Shown piece after piece: positions 44,420 through 52,391 of a stretch of DNA of 64,000 nucleotides. Both the position numbers and the translations under genes were made by a program. Every line of letters begins with the position of its first letter. The first letter of the stretch is position 1. The stretch comes from Bradyrhizobium sp. Ash2021 (GTDB taxonomy: Bacteria; Pseudomonadota; Alphaproteobacteria; Rhizobiales; Xanthobacteraceae): contig NZ_CP100604.1 of NCBI RefSeq assembly GCF_031202265.1, positions 3,392,501 to 3,456,500 on the forward strand, read 5' to 3'. The notes below the pieces were generated by a model. It saw only the letters and a list, made by a program, of their open reading frames with translations, had not been told where the DNA came from and made no database searches.

Positions 44420-44891
44420 GGCGGCCCCCACTGTCTTTGTGCGGCCTAAGCGAACCTTGGTGACTACGGAGACTATCACTTTCTTTTGTGGATGGCACGT
44501 ACGGTCGTTGGGACGTCTGTTGGCCCCTCGATGCAGCCGAGTTGGCTCAACGCGACCAACGGACACCGTGAAGCTGCGACCCGCCACTCAATCGCGGTAG
44601 CGGAAGCAGGGTCGCCGAGAGGTCCGCCTGTCATCCAGTTCGAACCGCCAGCTGCGGCTCCCCGGAAATGTCCGTTCATGGCACCAACCGGACCTCCGGA
44701 GAGATCCGAAGTTTCGATCGCTAACGGAGGTAAACCGGACATCGCGGGGATAGCCCAATTTGGGTCAAAATCGGTCTGATTGCCAAAAAACTGAACACTT
44801 TCCGGGCGCCGTTTATGCCAAGATAAACGCGCTCAAAAGGCCGCCCGCGACCGTGCGCCGCTTTTGACAGTAACCCCAGCGGAGATCGATC
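44420..44891. other. Intergenic region upstream of the cyclase gene
   Basis: 472 bp between divergent genes. It contains degenerate repeat copy C (44667-44742: aatgtccgttcatggcacca on the left, ggaggtaaaccggacat on the right). The rest should hold promoters for the cyclase gene and the 118-residue membrane protein gene, but no box is convincing. Confidence 0.5.
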
Positions 44892-45248
44892 TTGAATCTG
44901 ACGGACGAGGACAGCCCGATCGACGAGATTTCACGGATCGAAGCGCGGATCGAGGAGCTTGCCGACGTCGCCGAGCGATGCCGGAAGATCATTCTGGTTT
45001 CCAAGGCGGCCATCGCCGGCGGCGTCACATTGCTGCTCGTTGTGATGCTCGGCCTGGTCGGATCCAATCAGGTCACCGCTATCGGATCGATTGCTGTGGT
45101 GCTGGGCGGAACCGTGTCGCTCGGATCGAACGTCAGTACCTTGCGACAGACGATGGCCGCCATGACCGCCGCCGAGGTGCTCCGTTCAGAATTGATCGGC
45201 AGGATCGACCTTCGAGTAGTTGGTGACAGCACGATGAAACGGATTTGA
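44892..45248 (+). CDS. Small hypothetical membrane protein
   Basis: 118 residues from a TTG start with GGAG eight to eleven bases upstream. An acidic N-terminal helix with coiled-coil character (EISRIEARIEELADVAERCR) is followed by two hydrophobic segments (about 36-58 and 62-83) and a C-terminal helix. I do not recognise a family. The arrangement suggests a helical-hairpin inner-membrane protein with both ends in the cytoplasm. No operon partner: the next gene is on the other strand. Confidence 0.6.
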   Translation: MNLTDEDSPIDEISRIEARIEELADVAERCRKIILVSKAAIAGGVTLLLVVMLGLVGSNQVTAIGSIAVVLGGTVSLGSNVSTLRQTMAAMTAAEVLRSELIGRIDLRVVGDSTMKRI

Positions 45249-45349
45249 CGTATTGGCTCGTGCGGGCAGGCGTGCCAAAGCCGAAGCCATGTTCGCCTGG
45301 GAAGATCGCGCCGGCCGATGCGCGACGAAGAACGCGATTTGCGTCATCC

Positions 45350-45976
45350 TCAACCGTCGTCTGGCGGTTCCTCATCAGTCGAAACCTGGAGTAAGTCGCC
45401 GGATGGACCCAAATAAAAGGTAGCGAAAAAAGTGCCCCCGGCTTCAACTGTCGATTCCCAAAATGCCGTTCCTTCATATCCGTATGGTTGTGCGTTTCGC
45501 ACAAAGGCCCGGACCGTTGTGTGAGGGGTACCCGAAATAGACTGACCCGCACGTCGTTCGACGGACCGCAGGACAGCATCTATCTTCGTCTGGACATCCG
45601 CGGGTACCGCGCGCAGGACCGACGAGCTAAATCCCACGGAGCCACCTTCAAACAAGGCGAGGGTCGATTTGATGAACTTGAGCTGGCTTTTCGGCGGCAA
45701 CTTCGCAAACTTGTCCGCGGTCTCGATACCCTTGATCGCGGCGGCACCGATCGCAGCCTTATCTTCCGGGCTGGAAAAAATGTCGGGATGAATTTCGTTT
45801 CCTCCAAAGGTGGTCAATGCTTCCAACAGCAGAGAACGCGCTCTAATCGGGATGAAGCCGTTCTCGTCGGCCGCCGCGAGCATATCGACGACTTCCTGGT
45901 GGGTTATCTTTACCGTATCACTTGCATGGCTCCCGGTGTGGTCCCGGATAATTTTCAAAATTTGTGCGATGCTCAT
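45350..45976 (-). CDS. Hypothetical protein, 208 residues
   Basis: Starts MSIAQILKIIRDHTGSHASD with GGAG six to nine bases upstream. The N-terminal half is helical (QEVVDMLAAADENGFIPIRA and similar), the C-terminal quarter looks beta-rich (YEGTAFWESTVEAGGTFFAT). There is no signal peptide, membrane segment or known catalytic motif. I do not recognise the family. The base composition is lower in GC than the metabolic genes, in keeping with the accessory island next door. Confidence 0.6.
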   Translation of the reverse strand: MSIAQILKIIRDHTGSHASDTVKITHQEVVDMLAAADENGFIPIRARSLLLEALTTFGGNEIHPDIFSSPEDKAAIGAAAIKGIETADKFAKLPPKSQLKFIKSTLALFEGGSVGFSSSVLRAVPADVQTKIDAVLRSVERRAGQSISGTPHTTVRAFVRNAQPYGYEGTAFWESTVEAGGTFFATFYLGPSGDLLQVSTDEEPPDDG

Positions 45977-46175
45977 GGCTGCTCCGTGGCCAAGATTGTT
46001 AAATTGACCGGAGTATACCTAAAGTTACAGGTTATGCGAACCAAAGCGGACCTTCGCCAACGCCCCGCTGCCCATCCTGCGGGTTGCGCGCTGCGGCGAA
46101 TTTCGCGAAGTCTTTCAACTTTGACGATCGGAAATCGGGTGGCCTGCTGCAGAAAAGCTTGCGAAACTGCCGCCC

Positions 46176-46919
46176 ATGAAAGCGAACATGAAAAACCAGA
46201 TTGCGCCGGCATCCGACATCGCCGCCCGCGTCGAGGCCCTCGATTGGGCGCAGGCGACCGCCGATCTCGACGCGCAAGGCTGCGCCGTCCTCAAGGGGTT
46301 GCTCTCGCCTGAGGAATGCGACGCCCTCGCATCGCTGTATCCCGATGACAAACACTTCCGCAGCCGGATCGTCATGGGCCGCCATGGCTTTGGCCGCGGC
46401 GAATACAAATACTTCGCCTATCCACTGCCCGACCTGATCGCGGAGCTGCGGCCGGCGCTGTATACGCAACTCACCGGCATCGCCAATCGCTGGAACGAGA
46501 CCATGGGGATCGATATCCGTTATCCCCCGACGTACGAAGCATTCCTCAAGCGCTGCCACGACGCCGGACAGACCCGGCCAACACCGCTGCTGCTGCAATA
46601 TGGCGCCGGGGACTATAATTGCCTGCATCAGGATCTCTATGGCGAGCATGTATTCCCGCTGCAGGTCGCGATCCTGTTGTCGGAACCGGGCCGTGATTTC
46701 ACCGGCGGCGAATTCGTGCTCACGGAACAACGGCCGCGCATGCAGTCGCGGCCCGAGGTGGTGCCGCTTAAGCAAGGCGACGCGGTGGCTTTTGCTGTGC
46801 ATCACAGGCCGGTGCAGGGGACGCGCGGCTTCTACCGGGTTAATCTGCGCCATGGCGTCAGCCAAATCCGCTCCGGCCACCGTCATACCGTCGGCGTGAT
46901 CTTTCATGATGCGAAGTGA
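46176..46919 (+). CDS. 2-oxoglutarate/Fe(II)-dependent oxygenase
   Basis: 247-residue double-stranded beta-helix oxygenase. The HxD iron motif is in YNCLHQDLYGEHVFPLQVAI; the distal region FTGGEFVLTEQRPRMQSRPE and the C-terminal RVNLRHGVSQIRSGHRHTVG hold the third His and the 2OG-binding Arg. It resembles prolyl-hydroxylase-like (P4H) proteins. The substrate is unknown. Two start Mets are possible (46176 or 46188). The stop touches the GTG of alkB with no gap, so the two are co-translated and probably share a role in alkylation or oxidative damage response. Confidence 0.82.
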   Translation: MKANMKNQIAPASDIAARVEALDWAQATADLDAQGCAVLKGLLSPEECDALASLYPDDKHFRSRIVMGRHGFGRGEYKYFAYPLPDLIAELRPALYTQLTGIANRWNETMGIDIRYPPTYEAFLKRCHDAGQTRPTPLLLQYGAGDYNCLHQDLYGEHVFPLQVAILLSEPGRDFTGGEFVLTEQRPRMQSRPEVVPLKQGDAVAFAVHHRPVQGTRGFYRVNLRHGVSQIRSGHRHTVGVIFHDAK

Positions 46920-47585
46920 GTGCGATCCACTTTGACTGCGGACCTGTTCGAAGCCGTGCCCGATGTGCGCCCGTCGCGGGAAGTGATGGCGGATGGCGCT
47001 GTGCTGCTGCGCGGCTTCGCCAAGCCCATCGAAGCCAATCTGCTCTCGACGTTGCGCGAGATCGTCGCCCAGGCGCCGTTCCGGCATATGTTCACGCCCG
47101 GCGGCCACCGGATGTCGGTGGCGATGACGAATTGCGGTAATTTCGGCTGGGTCACCGATCGCAGCGGCTACCGATATGACGGTATCGATCCCGATTCCGG
47201 AAAACCATGGCCGGCGATGCCGCCGGCCTTTCGCGAACTGGCGTTGCGTGCGGCGGCCGCTGGGGGGTTCGATGGCTTTACGCCGGATGCCTGCCTGATC
47301 AACCGCTACGAGCCCGGCGCGCGGATGTCCCTGCATCAGGACAAGGACGAGAACGATTTCGGCGCGCCGATCGTCTCGGTGTCGCTGGGCCTGCCCGCGA
47401 TCTTCCTGTTCGGCGGCATCAAACGCAGCGACAAGCCGCGTCGGTTTCGGCTGGAACATGCCGACATCGCGGTATGGGGCGGGCCATCGCGCCTGTTCTT
47501 CCACGGTGTCGCGCCGCTGGCCGATGGCGAACACGCCGTGCTGGGCCGCCAGCGCGTCAATCTGACCTTTCGCAAGGCGCGCTAA
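46920..47585 (+). CDS. alkB: DNA/RNA oxidative demethylase AlkB
   Basis: 221-residue Fe(II)/2OG dioxygenase that removes methyl groups from 1-methyladenine and 3-methylcytosine. The nucleotide-lid region is MSVAMTNCGNFGWVTDRSGY; NRYEPGARMSLHQDKDE contains the HxD; the third His is in RLFFHGVAPLADGEH; the C-terminus RVNLTFRKAR is the classic 2OG-binding RxNxTxR motif. The GTG start directly follows the TGA of the upstream oxygenase gene. Confidence 0.93.
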   Translation: MRSTLTADLFEAVPDVRPSREVMADGAVLLRGFAKPIEANLLSTLREIVAQAPFRHMFTPGGHRMSVAMTNCGNFGWVTDRSGYRYDGIDPDSGKPWPAMPPAFRELALRAAAAGGFDGFTPDACLINRYEPGARMSLHQDKDENDFGAPIVSVSLGLPAIFLFGGIKRSDKPRRFRLEHADIAVWGGPSRLFFHGVAPLADGEHAVLGRQRVNLTFRKAR

Positions 47586-47959
47586 CGTGCGCGCTTTTTT
47601 CCTTCTCCCCTTGTGGGAGAAGGTGATCCTCGCGAAGCGAGGAGCGGATGAGGGGTCTCTCACCGCGCATTCGGTGTTCGCGGAGACAGACCCTCACTCG
47701 TCCGCGCTGCTTCGCATCGCGTCCACCGTCTTCCACAAGGGGAGAGGGAAGGAAGGTCGTCTTCCCATTCGAGTTTCGTCTGGTCTATGCTGGCGGGGCC
47801 GCGAGCCCGCCGCGTCGCGGGCGCAGCGGAGTATGTTGATGCGCCGGGTGTAATTCTCCTCATCCTGAGGAGCGGCCTTCAGGCCGCGTTTCGAAGGATG
47901 GGGCCCGGGCTTCATGGTTCGAGACGCTCTGAAGAAGCGCCTCCTCACCATGAGGACAG
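47586..47959. other. Intergenic region with two palindromic repeats
   Basis: 374 bp between convergent genes. The first repeat (47601-47756) has ends ccttctccccttgtgggaga and ccacaaggggagagggaagg. The second (47868-47962) is of the catcctgagg family with cctcatcctgaggagcggcc and cctcctcaccatgaggac. They are likely to end transcription of both genes; I see no gene here. Confidence 0.65.
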
Positions 47960-49585
47960 CTACGGCTTCGCCGGGTGAATGAACGCCCACGGGCTGACTT
48001 CGGAATCGGTCGGCACCTCCACCGAGATCACGTAAGGCCCGCCATCGGCCAGCGCTTTTTCCAAAGCGGTGCGGAAATGATCCGGCGAGGTGACGCGGGC
48101 AGCGCCGACGCCAAAGGATTCGGCAAGCTTGACGAAATCCGGATTGACGAGGTCGGACGCCACCACGCGGCCGTCAAAGCGCTCGCGCTGATCGCGCCGC
48201 ACATTGCCGTAGGCGTTGTTGTTGAAGATCAGCGTCACCACGGCGATCTTGAACTGCGCGGCGGTCGAGAGTTCCTGCACGCCGAACATGAAGCCGCCGT
48301 CGCCGGTGATGGCGACCACCGGCCGGTCCGGATTGGCGACCTTGGCGCCGAGCGCCGTGGGAAAGCCGGAGCCGAGCGTGCCCTGATAGCCCGAGGTGAT
48401 GAAGGTGCGCGGCTCGTAGATCGGAAAACCGTACCAGGAGGCGAAGCCTACCTGCGACAGTTCGTCGGTGACGATGGCGTTCGCGGGCAGCACCTCGCGC
48501 AGGATGTTCAGGTAAGCCATCTGCGGCTGGACTTTCTGGATTTCCTGATGCGCCGCGGCTGTGGCTTCACGGATCGCCGCACGCCGGCCGTTGGTCCTGC
48601 TGTAGCCGGCCTTTTTCACCGCGGCGACCAGGTCGCTGGTGCCTGCCCTGGAATCCGCGATCACGGCGGTATCCGGCGTGAACCGCCGCATCTCTACGGG
48701 ATCGATATCGATGCGAACGGATTTCAGCCCCTCGGGCCGGAACGGCCAGCGCGTCATTGTCGGCAATTCCAGCCGGGTGCCGATCCCGATCATGAGATCG
48801 GTTTTTGGCCAGAGCTTGTAGGCCGCTGCCATCGTCAACCCGAGTTCATGGGCGTTACTGACAATGCCGCGGCCGCTGCGGAACGCGACCACCGGCGCGT
48901 CGATCATCTCGGCCAGTTCGAGAGTTTCCTCACGCGCGTGGATGGCGCCGCTGCCGACGAAGATCATCGGCGTCTTGCTGCCCTTGATCAGCGCCGCAGC
49001 CGCCTTGATCCGGTCCGGATCGGGCTGCGGGGCGGGCAAGGGATCGAACACTTTTGCGGGGCCGACTTGCGCGCGCTGGGTGAACACGTCCCAGGGCATT
49101 TCCAGCGACACCGGTCCGCGTCGGCCCGACAGCATCTCCTGGAACGCGCGCGAGACCATGGCGGGCGCGATATCCGGATATTCGATGCGGTCGGCCCATT
49201 TCACAAAAGTGCGCAGCGTCGCCAGCTGATCCGGCATCTCGTGCAGATGGCCGCGGCCCTTGCCCAGAAATTGCGTCGGCACCTGGCCGGTCAGGCACAG
49301 CACCGGCTCGTTCGATCCGAATGCGGTGAGCAGCGCCGCACCGGCGTTGAGCACGCCGGGGCCGGGCACCACGCTGAACACGCCGGGTTTGCCGGACGAT
49401 CGCGCATAGCCATAGGCCATGTAGCCGCAGGCCTGCTCATGCCGCGCGCCGATCACCTTCAGCTGCGCCTGATGGAAGGCGTCGAACAGGCCGTAGATCT
49501 GCGCGCCGGGCAGGCCGAACACGGTGTCGACGCCATGCGCGACGAGGCCATTGACGATCGCTTCGCCGCCGGAAGTTGAAGTCAT
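47960..49585 (-). CDS. Thiamine-diphosphate-dependent enzyme (acetolactate synthase-like family)
   Basis: 541 residues. The N-terminal Pyr domain contains the catalytic Glu in VIGARHEQACGYMAYG, a central Rossmann domain follows, and the C-terminal PP domain carries the ThDP motif GDGGFMFGVQELSTA to FNNNAYGNV. Members include acetolactate synthase, benzoylformate decarboxylase and sulfoacetaldehyde acetyltransferase; which reaction applies cannot be set by eye. There is no small-subunit gene beside it, which argues against biosynthetic ILV enzyme. It is the last gene of the minus-strand hpa cluster. The ATG at 49585 is preferred to the GTG at 49597. Confidence 0.84.
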   Translation of the reverse strand: MTSTSGGEAIVNGLVAHGVDTVFGLPGAQIYGLFDAFHQAQLKVIGARHEQACGYMAYGYARSSGKPGVFSVVPGPGVLNAGAALLTAFGSNEPVLCLTGQVPTQFLGKGRGHLHEMPDQLATLRTFVKWADRIEYPDIAPAMVSRAFQEMLSGRRGPVSLEMPWDVFTQRAQVGPAKVFDPLPAPQPDPDRIKAAAALIKGSKTPMIFVGSGAIHAREETLELAEMIDAPVVAFRSGRGIVSNAHELGLTMAAAYKLWPKTDLMIGIGTRLELPTMTRWPFRPEGLKSVRIDIDPVEMRRFTPDTAVIADSRAGTSDLVAAVKKAGYSRTNGRRAAIREATAAAHQEIQKVQPQMAYLNILREVLPANAIVTDELSQVGFASWYGFPIYEPRTFITSGYQGTLGSGFPTALGAKVANPDRPVVAITGDGGFMFGVQELSTAAQFKIAVVTLIFNNNAYGNVRRDQRERFDGRVVASDLVNPDFVKLAESFGVGAARVTSPDHFRTALEKALADGGPYVISVEVPTDSEVSPWAFIHPAKP

Positions 49586-49615
49586 GTTACTGTCCACTCG
49601 TTCGAGAGATTTTTA

Positions 49616-50485
49616 TCAGGCTTCGTCGGCGACGCCGTTGCGTAAGGTGCCGACGCCTTCGGCTTCGACCTCGACGACGTCGCCGGGCTTGAGGTAGCGC
49701 GGCGGGTCGAACCGCGCGCCGGCGCCGGTCGGTGTTCCCGTGACGATGACGTCGCCGGGCGCCAGCGTCGTGAAGGTCGAGATGTAGTTGATGAGATAGC
49801 GGAAGCCGAAGATCAGCCGGCCGGTGCGGTCATCTTGCCGGGTCTCGCCATTGACGCGCGTGGTCAGGCGAACATCGGCGATCTGCGACTCGCTGCTGTA
49901 GGGGACCAGCCACGGCCCGAGGCTGCCGGTGGAATCAAAGTTCTTGCCCTGCGTGACGTTGAATTTCGCGTGCCGCACCCAGTCGCGGATGGTGCCTTCA
50001 TTGCACAGCGTGACCGCGGCGATGTGATCCAGTGCCGCGCTCTCCTGAATGTGACGGCCGGCCTTGCCTATGACCAGCACCAGTTCGCCCTCGTAATCGA
50101 GCTGCGGCGACGCGCGCGGCCGGACCAGCGGCGTGTCGTGCCCGACAAAGGAGCGCGGCGTGCGCAGGAACATGCTCGGATATTTCGGGGCGTCCGTGCC
50201 GTCTTTATATTCGGCGTTACGGTCGGGATAATTGACGCCGATGCAAATGATCTTTTCCGGCGCGGGGATCGGCGGCTGCCAGATGATCGCATCGAGCGCA
50301 TGGTCCGGCGAATGCCGCGCGGCATCCTCGGCCAGTTTCGAAAGCGCACCGGCGGCGATGGCTTCGCGCAGCGTCGGATAGTCGTTTCCGAAGCGCGCGG
50401 ACAGATCGACGATGCCGTTGTCGGTCACCGCGCCATATCGGGTGACGCCGCCGACGGTGTAGGTTGCGAGACGATGTGCGGTCAT
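49616..50485 (-). CDS. Fumarylacetoacetate hydrolase family protein (possible HpaG-type decarboxylase/isomerase)
   Basis: 289 residues. The C-terminal FAH fold shows the metal ligands in LDYEGELVLVIGKAGRHI (Glu residues) and the region IITVTGTPTGAG-like, here VIVTGTPTGAGARFDPP. The N-terminal YTVGGVTRYGAVTDNGIVDL is the usual lead-in. In an hpa cluster lacking another hpaG, this protein is the best candidate for the 5-oxopent-3-ene-1,2,5-tricarboxylate decarboxylase, though classical HpaG is a longer two-domain protein. AGGAA provides the ribosome site. The next upstream gene, a ModA-like protein, is 12 bp away. Confidence 0.8.
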   Translation of the reverse strand: MTAHRLATYTVGGVTRYGAVTDNGIVDLSARFGNDYPTLREAIAAGALSKLAEDAARHSPDHALDAIIWQPPIPAPEKIICIGVNYPDRNAEYKDGTDAPKYPSMFLRTPRSFVGHDTPLVRPRASPQLDYEGELVLVIGKAGRHIQESAALDHIAAVTLCNEGTIRDWVRHAKFNVTQGKNFDSTGSLGPWLVPYSSESQIADVRLTTRVNGETRQDDRTGRLIFGFRYLINYISTFTTLAPGDVIVTGTPTGAGARFDPPRYLKPGDVVEVEAEGVGTLRNGVADEA

Positions 50486-50497
50486 GAAAGTTCCTGT

Positions 50498-51247
50498 TCA
50501 ACCCGGATTCATTCCGGCGGCCTTGATCGCGGCCGCCGTTGCGGGGGTGCGTAAGTAGTCGATCAGCGCCCTGGCCGCGTCAGCTTCCTTGCTGTCGGCA
50601 GCGATGGCGGCGGTGAACACCAGTTCCTGCTGCAGCTCGGCCGGGAAGGGGCCGGCGAGCTCGACGCCGGGCGCGATCAACACATTGGTGAGGAACACGC
50701 CAAGCTCGACCTCGCCCTTGGCGATGGCCGGCGCGATTTGCGGCGGCCCGGCCTGCGCCCTGGTCCTGGCTTTCATCTCCTCGCCGATGCCGAGGCGCTC
50801 GAACACTTTTGTCACGTACGCGCCGGCGGCGCTGGCCGGCACGAACGCGATCGATGACGCGCTGAGCAGAGTCTTTTTCAACGCATCGGGTGTGGAGACG
50901 TCAGGTTTTGGTGCGCCGGCGCGGACGGCGACGCCGTAACCGACGCGTGCGATGTCGATGGTCGGTCCGGCCGCGAAATGAGTTTTCGCTTCAGCATTTT
51001 TGAACACATCGATCGGCACCACAACAAGATCGAACGGCGTTCCCGAGTTGATCCGGGTGATGATGTTGGGCGTGGAGTCGAAGTGGATTGAAAGCTTGTG
51101 CCCGCTGGCCTTCTCGAAGGGCGGGCCGAGTGCATTCAGCAAGCTGGTGATGGAGCCGCCGGCGATGATTTTCAGTTCACTGGCCATGGCGGCCGCCGAC
51201 AGCAGCGACAAGCCCAATGCGACGGCGATAGTCAGCGGCTTGCTCAT
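50498..51247 (-). CDS. ModA-like (molybdate-type) periplasmic substrate-binding protein
   Basis: 249 residues with a signal peptide (MSKPLTIAVALGLSLLSAAA then MAS) and a type II periplasmic binding fold: ELKIIAGGSITSLLNALGPP, then SGTPFDLVVVPIDVFKNAEA and FVPASAAGAYVTKVFERLGI. The family binds molybdate or tungstate or, in diverged members, organic anions. No ModB/ModC genes are nearby. Lying between ring-cleavage enzymes, it could be a solute sensor or an orphan receptor. The ATG at 51247 follows CGAGG; longer readings are unsupported. Confidence 0.78.
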   Translation of the reverse strand: MSKPLTIAVALGLSLLSAAAMASELKIIAGGSITSLLNALGPPFEKASGHKLSIHFDSTPNIITRINSGTPFDLVVVPIDVFKNAEAKTHFAAGPTIDIARVGYGVAVRAGAPKPDVSTPDALKKTLLSASSIAFVPASAAGAYVTKVFERLGIGEEMKARTRAQAGPPQIAPAIAKGEVELGVFLTNVLIAPGVELAGPFPAELQQELVFTAAIAADSKEADAARALIDYLRTPATAAAIKAAGMNPG

Positions 51248-51279
51248 GATATCCTCGTTGTGACCGGACCCGACGCACC

Positions 51280-52263
51280 CTAGTCCCCGATCGTGACGTC
51301 GGCGACAAAGGCCGGCTCGCGCACCTTTTGGCCTGCGAAGGGCGAGCCCTGCTCGAACCAGGAGCGTGGTGCCGGCGCCCCCCACAGCGTTTGCCGCCGT
51401 GGGTCCTTCAACGACCAGCGCAGCGGCTCATGGTCATGATCGCCGGTGAAATAATCGCTGGTGTAGAGTTCGAGACGGTGACCGTCGGGATCCCTGACAT
51501 ACAGGAAGAATGCATTCGAGATGCCATGACGGCCGGGCCCGCGCTCGATGTTATTGAGGAAGCCGCTGGAGGCCATGACGTCGCAGAGATGCAGGATGTT
51601 CATCGCCGTCGGCACCCAGTAGGCAAAATGGTGCAGGCGAGGGCCCTTGCCGTTGGTGATGGCGAAATCATGCACATTGCCCTTGCGGTGCATCCAGGCC
51701 GCCGCAATGCGCCCGTTCGGCCCGTCTTCCTCGCCATATTCGGTCAGCCGAAAACCCAGCCGCGCGTAGAAGTCGACGGTGTTCTGAACCTCGGCGGCGA
51801 AGACGTTGAAATGGTCGAGCCGCTGCGGGTGGCAGCCCTTGTAGAGGTCGTAGCGCCTGAGCAGATGCGGGCGCTTGTCCATCGATGCATACAACTCGAT
51901 CTGGAAGCCGAAGGGATCGGTGAATTGCAGCGTGCGGCCCTGGAACGGCTGCTCGGTGAAGGCGTAGGCGATGCCGTTCTCGGAAAAGAAGCTGGCTGCC
52001 TTGTCGAGATCGCCGTCATTGCCGACCTTGAAGCCCAGGCGATTGCAGGCCGCCACCGGCGCTTTGCGCAAGACGAGCGAGTGATGCTGATGCTCCTCGC
52101 TGCCGCGCAGATACACCGCCTTGTCGTCAGAGTCCTCGACATGGAGGCCGACGGTTTTTTCATAGAAGGCGCGGCTGGCGCGGAGATCGGTCACGTCGAG
52201 CACGGCGTGGCTGGAGCGGATGATGTTGAATGGCGGATCGAAGATGTGCTTTGGAACGGGCAT
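51280..52263 (-). CDS. hpaD: Homoprotocatechuate (3,4-dihydroxyphenylacetate) 2,3-dioxygenase
   Basis: 327-residue type I extradiol dioxygenase with two VOC domains. It opens the aromatic ring of 3,4-dihydroxyphenylacetate next to the hydroxyls. Metal ligands in the C-terminal domain are His in RLDHFNVFAAEV, His in GPRLHHFAYWVPT and Glu in HRLELYTSDYFTGD. The family pattern of HpaD with a C-terminal DHDHEPLRWSLKDPRRQTLW segment is clear. It is encoded directly after hpaE, with a repeat in between, and GGGAAA upstream. Confidence 0.9.
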   Translation of the reverse strand: MPVPKHIFDPPFNIIRSSHAVLDVTDLRASRAFYEKTVGLHVEDSDDKAVYLRGSEEHQHHSLVLRKAPVAACNRLGFKVGNDGDLDKAASFFSENGIAYAFTEQPFQGRTLQFTDPFGFQIELYASMDKRPHLLRRYDLYKGCHPQRLDHFNVFAAEVQNTVDFYARLGFRLTEYGEEDGPNGRIAAAWMHRKGNVHDFAITNGKGPRLHHFAYWVPTAMNILHLCDVMASSGFLNNIERGPGRHGISNAFFLYVRDPDGHRLELYTSDYFTGDHDHEPLRWSLKDPRRQTLWGAPAPRSWFEQGSPFAGQKVREPAFVADVTIGD

Positions 52264-52282
52264 GCTGTTTCCCTATTGAGTT

Positions 52283-52385
52283 CGTCATTCCGGGATGCGC
52301 CCCCTTGGCGCAGGCCTGGAATCCATACGCACGATCGTGGTTATTGATTCCGGGCTCGTCGCTGCGCTCCGCCCCGGAATGACGA
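52283..52385. repeat. Palindromic intergenic repeat, cgtcattccggg family, long form
   Basis: cgtcattccgggatgcgccc at the left and cgccccggaatgacga at the right, with an internal gcaggcctggaatccatacg as in 28236-28358. It lies within the hpa transcription unit between hpaE and hpaD, so it may affect RNA stability there. Confidence 0.75.
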
Positions 52386-52391
52386 CTGTTG

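Noticed and set aside
46032..46130. Peptide FAKFAAARNPQDGQRGVGEG on the minus strand as a gene remnant
   Set aside because: It looks protein-like, but I recognise no family and the stretch has no start or context.
46032..47663. 543-codon open frame on the minus strand
   Set aside because: It is antisense to the 2OG-oxygenase and alkB genes, both of which have full motif sets; high GC leaves the opposite strand open by chance.
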